A DNA stretch of 64,000 nt from NCBI RefSeq assembly GCF_000224145.3, contig NC_020168.2, positions 3,576,561-3,640,560 of the forward strand, written 5' to 3'. The stretch's first letter is position 1. Each line of letters begins with the position of its first letter. This document shows, one piece after another, positions 36,701-46,310 of this stretch. The notes beneath the pieces are model-generated. The model ran no database searches and was not told the origin of the DNA. It saw only the letters and a list, made by a program, of their open reading frames with translations. This stretch comes from Ciona intestinalis. Taxonomy: Eukaryota > Chordata > Ascidiacea > Phlebobranchia > Cionidae. The translations under genes and the position numbers were made by a program.

Positions 36701-39137
36701 TGGACCAACCAAGTTGGAAATTGGTCAACTGTAAGTCATTAATGTAATATAGTAGAATGGGGAAAGATGGGACACCTTTAGCACATAATATTTGGAAATC
36801 CTGATCATGTTTTAAACAAATAACAACAGCCTATGGGAGTTGAGAGGATACGGTTTTATAATTGTTTGATTTTTCTTTGTTTACTAAAAAAAAATGCAAC
36901 AAAAAAGTAGAATAAAAATTTCCCATCTTCCCCACCCTACTATATACTGGTTTTCATGTATGGTTTTTTATCATTTGTTGTTATTATCCCGAAGCCTTAA
37001 TGTTGCACTATGTGTGATGTAGCATCTTTAATTATTTTGTATGTCATTTTGTGGCAATCTAGAAAGATGTGGTAGTTAATGGCAACGCAGCATACTATGC
37101 AAACGAAAACGTTATAACAACAATGATTCAGATTTGTATGCAAAGCTTTCTGACGCAAATATATACCAGCTTATCATGTCTGTTTGATCTAACTTTGCTA
37201 GGTGTAGCGATCACGCTTATTTTCTTCCAAGTAAACGTAAATATGTTTTAACTGTAAGTGTGTTTTAACAACTGTTATTTTGTCACTTTATCCGGTCTTT
37301 TTATTTAAACTATTTCTAAATATTCGCTAGCCTAATTAAAGAGACAAATAAAAAGGTTATTTTAATTGAAGAGACAAATAAAAAGGTTATAAAAACTTAT
37401 AATTGTTTAAACAGAAATATGAGTGAAGATACAAAGTTTGACTTTAATACAATCACCAATATGCACCCAGTGAATGTGATAATGGAGAAAACATTCCGTG
37501 GAACGTTTTACTCATGGAACTGTTGCGTGCAGTGGTGGCTTGCTCACTTTGTGTATTCAAGTACATTGTTTCCACGCCAATATAGAATGTTAAGGTATAA
37601 AGTTTATGTTACTAAGCTGTTATATACATATATATTATATCATGCTAATATGTTTGTTTTGTATTGTGCAAATCAAGTAGACATGTAGAATAAATAAAAA
37701 ACTACCATATATGTTAATATTGCTTTGAGCTGTACTCTGTATATTTCTGTAGTGTTTAATTTAAATGAGATTATTTAATACTTGAATTACTAAACTGGTA
37801 TATCTCATATAAATATTTACTGACCAAATCTTATAAATGTATTTTTACGCATCGAAAGTACCAATATAACACAAAGATTGTGTTTGTAGTAAACAGCTTG
37901 TAATGTTTGATAGTTATAACACGCGTAGTCCTTCATATTTACTTTTGCTTCATATATTGTTTCAGTATCTTATTTCTTAATTTCCTGTGTGAACCAGCTG
38001 TTATCTAATATTAACTGTGTTAGATTTTTTAATTAATTTCAGGGGTTTTAGCACCATGTTTATAAACGCATTGTGGCACGGCGTTAAACCAGGGTACTAC
38101 GTAAGTTTTCCAGCTGTGCCCGTGATTGCAGTTTGTGAGGAAATATGCAATAGAAATATAAGAGATCGCCTTCAAAGTGGTTGGCTTAAACATCTTTATG
38201 AATTGTAAGTATTTCAACAACAACTGTGTATCTATACAAGTAATTCCTAGACCAGGGGTTCTTAAATTTATTGAAGCATGTCCTTTGAAGATTCCAGCAA
38301 AAATGCCCTTTTTGTTAAATTTTAATAAATTATACATTAAAATTACCAGAAGAATGCAACCAAAGAGATAAAAATACCTTACTTACAATGCAATTGTGCA
38401 AGAAACTAGAAAAGCAGGAATAGTGATTTATTTTTACTGCTGCAGAATGCTGCCTTAAAACTATACCCAAACACAGTAATTTACAAACATGACGTAATAT
38501 TTTCAATTATAAATAATCCCAAAAAAATTTTTAAAGCTAAAAATAAGCAAAACCTACGGAAAGCATATTTAGTTACTTTCATACATAACAGTTCATATTA
38601 TTAATTTTCACGAACCCTCCCATTCCAAGTTTTTCATGTCCCTCATGTAGGGAGGGTGTCCCTTAGTTTAAGAACCACTGTCCTAGACTATTCTTAGTTA
38701 TATTACCAATTATATTATCGTTGAACTAAAATTTATTTTCATGGATTTAATTTAATCTATTACTTGCATAAATTGGTTAAATGTTATTCAATTCTGGCAA
38801 GACACAGCAAATATTTCTCAGAAATTTAATTATTTTATGAAAGGCTGGGAATCTTCTGCAAGCCTTGCCACCTTGGGTTCAGGCTAGAATTGGCCCATTA
38901 CCTTAACATTTGTTCTAACTCTTCCAATATCTTATCAGGTTTCATTGGATTACCTTCAAACTGTTCTGTTTCTCGTTTTTGTTTTCTTCCTTTATGTTAC
39001 TGCAATGGGATTCTATACTGAGGCTGTACAAGTCCTTATATTTTTGTGGATACATTTTCCCTGTCGTTATGGCCATGCTAAGTTTTATTATTGCAAAAAT
39101 TATCCCACATAGTGGAAAGACTTTAAAAGTTGCATAA
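33764..39137 (+). CDS. MBOAT7: MBOAT7-type lysophosphatidylinositol acyltransferase
   Basis: Multi-pass ER enzyme of the membrane-bound O-acyltransferase family; MBOAT7 transfers arachidonoyl-CoA to lysophosphatidylinositol. Eight exons: 33764-33981, 34446-34575, 35276-35483, 36107-36296, 36569-36730, 37415-37594, 38043-38204, 38939-39137. All are GT-AG and phases close to 482 aa (human 472). Family landmarks in order are an N-terminal membrane segment (CYLLLVVSTFCICVLVHCL), LDILCYMTSFIGLFTGPLFRYRTY, KEDAFYEASLGHR, VGLGAYPE, the catalytic-Asn region YSWNCCVQWWLAHFVY, the catalytic-His motif NALWHGVKPGYY, and a C-terminal hydrophobic pair of segments in the last exon. Introns carry SINE pieces, one MITE (intron 5) and a hAT-like element (intron 7). 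The ATG was chosen because its hydrophobic N-terminus matches the family start. A 5' untranslated exon is possible. Confidence 0.93.
34085..34205 (+). mobile_element. SINE 3' fragment (MBOAT7 intron 1)
   Basis: GGTAACTTGTAAGCGGACAT, AGGTGTATGTAACAGAACAC and CCACACGAGAGTAAATAAG follow the order of the 3' part of the tRNA-derived SINE, sense orientation, with no tRNA-like head. Confidence 0.6.
34703..35031 (-). mobile_element. tRNA-derived SINE, full length
   Basis: Read on the - strand it starts TTGTCCGGCGCGGTGGCGTA and has an A-box-like TGGCGTAGTGGTTAGC and a B-box-like GGTTCAAGGCT 35-40 bp later, spacing typical of a tRNA-derived pol III promoter. The body (CACTAATGGGTTGTCC, AACTCGTAAGCTGGCATG) and a tail with repeated ATTCATT follow. 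It lies in MBOAT7 intron 2 on the opposite strand. A tRNA-derived SINE is known from Ciona; identity with that family is likely but unchecked. Confidence 0.85.
35032..35115 (+). mobile_element. SINE 3' fragment abutting the full copy
   Basis: CACCAGGTGTATGAAATAGG, CGACTGTAGTTGCCCC and CACACGAGAATAAAT are the sense-strand 3' end of the same SINE. They directly abut the head of the antisense copy, so two copies lie head to head, or the full copy inserted into an older one. Confidence 0.6.
36385..36530 (+). mobile_element. SINE 3' fragment (MBOAT7 intron 4)
   Basis: GTAACTTGTGGTGTGTGTAA, CAGTTGTTGCCCCTCCATGC and a TTCATTCATCC tail correspond to the SINE 3' part in sense orientation. Confidence 0.6.
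36748..36945 (+). mobile_element. MITE, TA-target family (MBOAT7 intron 5)
   Basis: Full-length copy starting TATAGTAGAATGGGGAAAGA and ending CATCTTCCCCACCCTACTAT, 18 bases downstream of the exon 5 donor. Confidence 0.9.
37340..37392. repeat. Short tandem duplication in MBOAT7 intron 5
   Basis: GAGACAAATAAAAAGGTTAT occurs twice with about 10 bases between, 25 bases before exon 6. It looks like a recent local duplication. Confidence 0.7.
38253..38680. mobile_element. hAT-like non-autonomous element with 8-bp target duplication
   Basis: Terminal inverted repeats CAGGGGTTCTTAAATTT (left) and AGTTTAAGAACCACTG (right) enclose 428 bp, flanked on both sides by the identical 8-mer TCCTAGAC (38245-38252 and 38681-38688). 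CAG-type termini with GGTTCTTAAA and an 8-bp duplication are hallmarks of hAT elements. No transposase frame is present. It lies in MBOAT7 intron 7. Confidence 0.9.
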
Positions 39138-40404
39138 AAGTGCAATAGTTTCAAGTATTTCTGTGCAGTATTGATTTGATTCTATCTTCAAAATCTATAG
39201 TTCCATACACAGCTGTTTTAACCAGAGTTTTTTAATCAAAGTCTTTACCTTTTACACATAATTCTTACATTTACGTTTTTGCATGTATATCTCGCTTTAC
39301 TATAATCAATGAGACAAAACCACCTTAATTTATCTAGTCTAAATAGGCAAGAACCCACTGCGTTTTATAGAAATATTTTATTTTGTTGTGCCTTTAGTTT
39401 ACATGATTAAGAGCTGTGCTTTTTCCTGTGATTTCCAAAACCACCTACTAGAGCAGTATCTGCTGAAATGTTATACCTTTTTTAGTTTTGTCACCTAAAC
39501 ACCCCGTCTGCTTTTTACTTTACTCAGAATGTTGTGCCTTTATTTTTAAATGCTTATTTTTCATATTCGCTCCTTTATTAATTTTATTCCCATAAGGCTA
39601 AATAGTCAAATTTCTGGTTGGTAGTCTAGCTTATAGTTAGGGTTTTAATATAAAATAAATGAAACTTGATTATGTAATAAGTCTTAGTTTGTTTTTGCAC
39701 ATTTTATTTCTCACACTGCTGAGAAATTGGTTTATGAACACATGTTGTAGAAAATAGATTTTGTGCATTTAGGAAAATAAACGACCAATTATAATCAAGT
39801 GCATAAATGATGGAACTAAAAAATAGTAGAAAATAAAAGATTTTAAGCAAACATGGGTGATCATCAAGCAGACACCGGTAATATGCATAAATTTCTTGGT
39901 AAGATAAAGAATCTAAAAAGCCTGCTACATGCTGAAACAAAAACGATTAATAATAGTTGAAATAATACTCATGAGATATTTATTCATTATACTCTATGAA
40001 ATATACTCTTTAACGATAATATTTTTAAGTACAGTAGCGAAAGTTCAATCCTACTCTTAAGTAAGATAAAGAATCTAAAAATCCTGCTACATGCTGGAAC
40101 AAACGATTAATAATAGTTGAAATAATACTCATGACATATTTATTCATTATACTTTATATAATATACTCTTTAACGATAATATTTTTAAGTACAGTAGTGA
40201 AAGTTCAATCCTACTCTTAGGTAAGATAAAGAATGTAAAAAGCCTGTTTCATGCTGGAACAAAAACGATTAATAATAGTTGGAAAATTATTCATGAGATA
40301 TTTATTCAATATACTTTATGAAATATACTTTTAAACTACAATATTCTAAAGTACAGTAATAAATTATGATACTTAACAATATTCTTAAGAACAAAAGTTC
40401 TGCA
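39138..40404. other. MBOAT7 / CMPK2 convergent 3' region
   Basis: The two genes end towards each other. A candidate poly(A) signal for MBOAT7 (AATAAA at 39654-39659) lies 517 bases past its stop. The rest is AT-rich and includes the 161-bp tandem array at 39901-40383. TTTATT at 40301-40306 could be the CMPK2 poly(A) signal on the - strand. Confidence 0.55.
39901..40383. repeat. Tandem array, three units of about 161 bp
   Basis: Units start at 39901, 40063 and 40223 with AAGATAAAGAATCTAAAAA or close variants. They share CTGCTACATGCTGGAACAAA, ATATTTATTCATTATACT and AAGTTCAATCCTACTCTTA. The third unit is the most diverged and ends just before the CMPK2 stop codon, so the array probably includes CMPK2 3' UTR. 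Confidence 0.88.
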
Positions 40405-42933
40405 TTAAATGGTAATAATATGCTTATCAGACAGCAGTTCAACTGCTTTGTTGCATAGTTCTTCAGCAGAGCCGCTTGCATCAAGCTCAACTAGTGCAGG
40501 GTTATCCATTCGCTTGTATACCTCAGCTATCCTGCGTAACATTGTTGTGTTTAAGAAAGATAAAGTAGATTGTTTCGCTAGTGAGAAGATAGTAAGTTGT
40601 AGCAGTAATATAAAAAAAACAGGCTATGGAATAAAAAAAAAACACACCCTGTGTCTTTAACAAGGCATACTATTTTAACAAGGCGTAAGTATAATACTAA
40701 TAATTTTTTAAATGGACTAAAAAAAGGATAGCCAGTTATTTATCTTTACACAACATGGCAACTTTTTTGAGTTATAACACTGAATTCTTTTTCAAAAAAA
40801 TGACATGTCTTTCTACTCAGGTCTTTATATTTTTAACCTTTGACGGAAGAGTCGAGATTTTTCCATCCGAATTTCTTCATCAGTCTTCTCAGTGTTCCGA
40901 CCTTCTAAACGACATCGTCGTAATTCATCGGATATTGTTAAGAGTATTACTATCTGTGGAATGATATGGTTATAATTGGAGAAACTTACACACAATTATG
41001 TAAGTGCACCTTATTTATTGTTACCTATAGCATAGGTGTTTTGTTTTATACATCTCATTCTTGTGCCAACTTACCAGTTACCACATAGTAAGTTTGTGGA
41101 TTATAATTTTTTATTTCTTAGTGCACGGCTCATAATTTAGACAACAAATTTGGGGTGTAGCACAGTACTTAAACTGCAACTCACATCTGGTTTTAACAAG
41201 TCGGGAGGCCACGAATACACCCAGTGTCTTGCTGGTGGCAAGTGAGTTTCATCTCCCACCTTCACATCAGTAGCAATCGCGTATGCAGCTGTACTGTGCC
41301 AGAACCTGGGAAACACATGGAAAGTCATTATGTAACACATATGGTAAAAAGGCAGCTGTTTTAATTTACATGCAAATTTAAAAAAGAATCTTTATACCTA
41401 CCTATCACACACAACAGGCCCACTTTGTGCATCATGTAGCACTTGTGCAGCAAAAGCATAATTTCCAATGGCATAGTATGCCCTTCTGAGCAATTGAAAA
41501 TGACTGTCAAACCTGAAATAAATAAAAAGAAAGTCAGTACTACTATAGCCCACAATAAGTGCAGGGGTAATTAATGGGTGCCTTCGGCCTAAACCCCAAT
41601 GTGTCCCACTGCAGGACTTCACCCACGTAGCATAGAACATTTTAGGTGACCTACGTTTTTCGTAAATGCAGGACACAGTCTTGTGGCGATTTGCGTGCAC
41701 AACCATTCAAACGTTTAGCCAAATTTTCAGTTAAAGTTGATTTACCTGGAAAAAATCAAGTTGATTATTGGAATAACTCTTCTGCTACCAGGCATACATG
41801 GGACCTGCTCTTTTGGTAAATAATAAACAGCCAGAAGACAATTTTGCCAGAGGAACAGTTTTATACATGTTAATATTTTTATAAAGCATATAAAAATGTA
41901 CATATGGAGATATACATAATAGGTATATGCAAGCAGTCCTGACACAGTTCAGTTAAATATCGCATACTAGCAGGATTGAAGTTTATATTACTAAATAAAA
42001 ACTCAAGTTACCAGTTGCATCCAATCCTTCAATAACAATAATAGGATGATCTCTTTTCAAAGGCTTTATGTTCAACATTTTTCCGTCATAAATTTCTTTA
42101 AGCTCTTGCACCTCATTCATGCTTTTAAACTAAAAACAAAGTCTAAAAGTTAAATTTACTATTAGTTAAAAATATTGTTATCCAAAACTTACAGTGTCTA
42201 GAACAGATTGGACACGAGCCTGATCATGGTATACAGAGTTAGTTTCACGCTTGTTGTATGCAGGATGACACTTGGGTTGTTTCACTGCAACCACCTGAAA
42301 AATGACCTGTTTTATTAGTGGCCAAAACGTACCATTTTGGGGCCCCAATTTAATGTATTTTTTTATGAAAAAAAACTGGTGTGTCTTAGTTTTATTGGCC
42401 ATGTGAAGGGTCTAAATCTGATAAACCAATTAGCTATAAAGGTACCTCAAATGTACCTCAATTTCTTGCTGTAGGGAATCGTTATCGGAGTACTCTTTGT
42501 ACCACATTGTGTTTCCTTTGTTGAAAATCCTTGAAATATTAAACTTGACCCTATTGGTATCTAAGTGAGCAATAAGATTTTCTTTGATCTTCTTATTATC
42601 ATCATCTTTATTTAACAGCAATGCAAAACCTTCTGTGTACGACGTCTGGTTACCAGATTGATCCACAGTAAAAGACATTGTTGTAATTATGCTGAAATTG
42701 CAACCTGGCAACGATTTTAACGCACTTTGTAAATGAGAATTTTCCTGGACATTCTCAGCAAAGTAAAGATTGGACGAGAAACCGTTCACCATCAATGCAT
42801 AACATCCGGATTCGAATAAGTTGTTGTCGTTCTCCTCGTGTCTTTCTTCCCACAAACCGTTTTCTTTTGCACATAGTGATTTAGGGCATAAGTACAATGG
42901 TTCCAAGTCGTATTCAAGCGCCAAAACTTTCAT
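40405..42933 (-). CDS. CMPK2: UMP-CMP kinase 2 (CMPK2-type)
   Basis: Thymidylate-kinase-fold NMP kinase; vertebrate CMPK2 is a mitochondrial UMP/CMP kinase for pyrimidine (deoxy)nucleotide salvage. Eight exons: 42933-42457, 42294-42193, 42129-42012, 41745-41655, 41512-41402, 41305-41185, 40953-40838, 40531-40405. All phases agree and total 420 aa (human 449). The N-terminal 220 residues are the variable CMPK2 extension. The P-loop IEGLDATGKST spans about 226-236, split by intron 3 within the G codon. Then come LLRRAYYAIGNY, VVCDRFWHSTAAYAIATDV (the DR motif), PPDLLKPD, ILLTISDELRRCRLEGRN and a lid-like TEKTDEEIRMEKSRLF. The C-terminus is short. No clear mitochondrial presequence is visible at this ATG, so targeting is uncertain. 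Confidence 0.93.
41015..41160 (-). mobile_element. Degenerate SINE fragment (CMPK2 intron)
   Basis: TTGTGCCAACTTACCAGTTA, GTAAGTTTGTGGATTATAAT and GCTCATAATTTAGACAAC follow the antisense order of the tRNA-derived SINE middle part. Both ends are lost. It abuts exon 6 of CMPK2. Confidence 0.5.
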
Positions 42934-43875
42934 GGTATTTGTAAGATCTACTACAGAAACAACTTAATCTCAGAAAACGAAAATGTTCCAGCTAAATGGG
43001 TGTGTACGAAATCAAGTAAAGAATATCGTTTTGCCAATGGGGAAGTACCTTATCGTACGTCATTTTTCAAATTAAAATGACGTAAAAGTTCACTATTTAT
43101 TCAAAAATTTGTTTAAATTAACAATAATTTTTATGATTGTAAAAATACATGCAAGAGTTTATGATTTCATGCGTCCTTTTTCCTTTTTAATTTATTTTAT
43201 TTTTATTTGTTTATTTTTGAGCACGTAAGTGGTCATATAGGTCCTTTTTCGTCGAACGCAGTTGTTCGTGTTATTATTTATTAGCGTTTTTTTTTCGCAC
43301 TTATTTTAATTCTTAATTCTAGCATTGATTCTTTAATCTTTTGATTTAAATCAATTCATAATATATGTTTAGAATTTGTAGATTAAATTTTCAAATTTAA
43401 AACCGCATAATTAGCGATTAATTAACGATTACTTTACTAGATCAAAAGCTTGAACTTTAATTAAATTGATTGCACTCTATAAAGTATTTTAAACTAAGCA
43501 TAGTTTTATAAACCATACTGCACACGTTCGCCTAATTAGCAAGTAGTTAATGTCAATAATCATTTTTTTGTTTGTTTAAAAGCGGTAATTCTAAAATATA
43601 TACCCTTAACTTTAATTATTTAATTGTATTCGGTACAATAATTCAAACTATGCTTAGTATTTTAAACCATAGTATATAAAACGTCCAATTAATAAGTAAT
43701 TATTGATCATGTAACGCTTGCAAGTCAAGTAAACTGCCATACATCAGGAACCCGTTAGTAACAGTAATTGATTACTTTTGGTTTTGTTTACGTTGAAGTG
43801 AAAATAGAAATATAAAGTGTATATGGTGATAGTTTTCTATATCCCTTAATGAAAATTAATCTAATTTAATTGTTA

Positions 43876-43917
43876 CACCGGGCGAAGATCGCACTTGGAA
43901 TATAAGGCTTCCCGGTG
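43876..43917. other. GC-rich hairpin
   Basis: CACCGGG at 43876-43882 pairs with CCCGGTG at 43911-43917 across a 28-base loop, within a locally GC-rich patch (43870-43990) in AT-rich surroundings. Function is unknown; it could be part of a structured RNA or an element terminus. Confidence 0.35.
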
Positions 43918-44148
43918 GGCGTTTTAAGTTTTAGTCACACGATCAGTTGAAACAGCGGCTATACTGTCTGGGAATTTAAGACATTGGGAGGGTGCGTGTT
44001 AGTAAGATAAGAAATCTACACAACGATTGATGCTTAATTGAATTAAGCGTTTGTTGTTTAAGTGGAGCCGCATTAAAAGCACTACTTTTATACCTTGTTA
44101 TCATTTATCGTAAATGACATCATATAATGACATCATAAACATCATATA

Positions 44149-44461
44149 ATGAATGAATAAGTGTAACTTACTTTATCCTCGCGTGGCCGGAAAACGACAG
44201 TCGTTATCACATGGGTTTANNNNNNNNNNNNNNNNNNNNNNNNNNNNNNNNNNNNNNNNNNNNNNNNNNNNNNNNNNNNNNNNNNNNNNNNNNNNNNNNN
44301 NNNNNNNNNNNNNNNNNNNNNNNNNNNNNNNNNNNNNNNNNNNNNNNNNNNNNNNNNNNNNNNNNNNNNTACGCCCACAATGGTAGCAGCGACGAGCCTT
44401 GAACCCATTACCTAATGGTTACAGGCAGGCGCGCTAACCACTACGCCACGGCGCCGGACAA
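44149..44461 (-). mobile_element. tRNA-derived SINE interrupted by an assembly gap
   Basis: Left part GAATAAGTGTAACTTACTTT...GCGTGGCCGGAAAACGACAG and right part GCGCTAACCACTACGCCACG...GCGCCGGACAA are the two ends of the SINE in antisense orientation. The 150-N gap (44220-44369) covers the middle. The A-box and B-box-like sequences remain in the right part. Confidence 0.85.
44220..44369. other. Assembly gap (150 N)
   Basis: A run of 150 unknown bases inside a SINE copy. The length agrees well with the missing middle of the element, so the gap is probably sized and caused by the repeat. Confidence 0.95.
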
Positions 44462-45524
44462 ATAAATATTATTAACTTTTATATTAACATTACCTATAAT
44501 TACTGCGTAACTGCGGTTTGTCCAAATCTACGAAAACAAACGTTCTAAAGCGACGACAAAACTAACTAGTGTAAGTTTACAAGTCAAAACAGGGTACAGG
44601 AGTTGTCCCCAACGTGTTTACACACATTCTTTACAAATCACTCATTCCTTATACATCATAAGTTTCATTACTGTAATACATTTACAAATGCATTCCACCT
44701 ACTGCTTCACAATCAGCAATGCCAACTAAAAACGCTTTGCTGGTTACTTCTGGCTTGTTTTTGATCAAGCTTGGTCGACCGTTGTTATAAAAGGGTTCAT
44801 TAAATAATTAATATTTTGCTAATTAGTGTAATACGTGCTTACTCATTAGTTCTTTGATCTCTTGCTTTATTAGTATTGTGTAGTGACTGTCTGTAGCCTA
44901 GCCTATGCTTTACTAATATTTCTTGTTTGTTTTTTTAAGCGGCGTTTGCACTACGATATATCTCGTCTTAGTGTAAAAATAACAAACACTATTTACAAAT
45001 ATTACACAAAGTAGATTAAGTTAATATTAAATGGAACAAGATCGATCAAACTCAATGAGACGTGACTTCCATTTCTACTTTGATATTTACATCACAACAC
45101 TGTATCGTATCAAGTTACAAAGAGACAATAAAATTGGTCTTAATAAAATGTCATTCATGTTATCTCATCACAAGTGGCTAATTGTCACTTGATAGTGGTC
45201 TTGTAAGAGTCAAACCTGCAAGGGCATTCGTACACTTTTTGTCGGTATATAAAAACTGAAAAAAGTTATCACTCTAAACTTGTTCTGTATTATTCATACC
45301 TAGTAAAACACCCAGAATTGTATATTTTAGGTTATTTTTATATAACAAACACCATAAACTGTTTTGTAACGAAATTATTTTTTGTTTGATGGAACTGCTT
45401 CTGACTTATATGTCACTTTACATTTTATACTCCTTTCTGTACTCTAACCTAATAGTACGTTATATACTCTTATACATCTGTCACTTATTGCAAGTTTAAT
45501 AACAACTATCCCACTTCTACACAG

Positions 45525-45627
45525 CACGGACGGAATCGACGATCTTTTAAACACCGAAAGTTCAGCTTTGCTCAGGATCAAGCGAACACTAGGGGGCGAA
45601 TTGTGGGCAACGCAGAAACAGTTACAG
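45525..45627 (+). other. Orphan exon-like stretch
   Basis: Preceded by a pyrimidine-rich tract and ACAG, followed by CAG/GTTGGT, with one frame open throughout (34 codons): TDGIDDLLNTESSALLRIKR then TLGGELWATQKQLQ. Codon use looks protein-like and the flanks are not. No family was recognised and no partner exon was found within 2 kb, so it could be one exon of an undetected + strand gene or chance. Confidence 0.25.
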
Positions 45628-46310
45628 GTTGGTGATGTCATAATCGTCATTGTCATAGACTAGATATTCTCACGTTTTTACGCGTGACTGATGGATTCCT
45701 ATTACAAATTACCTATCGAAGGTGTCTCAAAGCTGGTCCCATTAATTCACCGTACCTAAAACGTTCTGCCTGTTTCTCGTATTTCCAACAACACGTAATT
45801 TAGGCAGCACGTATTCAGTTTACTCCAATCTCGAATATCATTTATTTCAACTCATACATTTTCCTTTTCTCACGTTCTTCTTCATTCATTCATTTATTCT
45901 TTTTGCGTCGTTTTTTCATGTTTAACAGAAGTAATGTGGATTTCTATAATCGAATTATCCCAAGTCATTAACATAGCACAGTTTGGAAGACGCAAAAACA
46001 CTTTAGTATAAATACATTATTTAAATTAAACTCTTGATAAATATTTTATTAAAATAAAATTGGGATTAATGTTTATATTCATACAATGATTGATATGTTC
46101 ATTGCTTGCAATACAAGCATCGATTATGTGCCCACGTTGTCTTTGGTTGGCGCCGGTTGGCGCAACTTTCACGAAATAAACTTTGGGAATTGAAATCGTA
46201 CCTCCTGCGTTGTGTTTTGTTACTTTTCATCGGTTTTGGTTTTAGCTTTGAAAAGGGGATAAGTGTAGAGAATTTTGTTGGTTGTTTAAAGAAATAGACC
46301 AACTGCCATC

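Larger units (their letters stand above)
42934..46310. other. CMPK2 / SF3B6 divergent intergenic region
   Basis: Separates the 5' ends of CMPK2 (-) and SF3B6 (+). It is AT-rich, with degenerate inverted copies of ACTAAGCATAGTT (43491-43660), a GC-rich hairpin at 43876-43917, a SINE broken by a 150-N gap, and an orphan exon-like stretch at 45525-45627. Promoters of both genes should lie near its ends, but no clear core element was found. Confidence 0.5.

Noticed and set aside
37069-37251. Open frame in MBOAT7 intron 5 reading NGNAAYYANENV with a hydrophobic end
   Set aside because: It follows an AG but its phase does not fit the exon 5 donor (the fitting frame stops at once), it has no MBOAT similarity, and exon 5 joins exon 6 in perfect phase without it.
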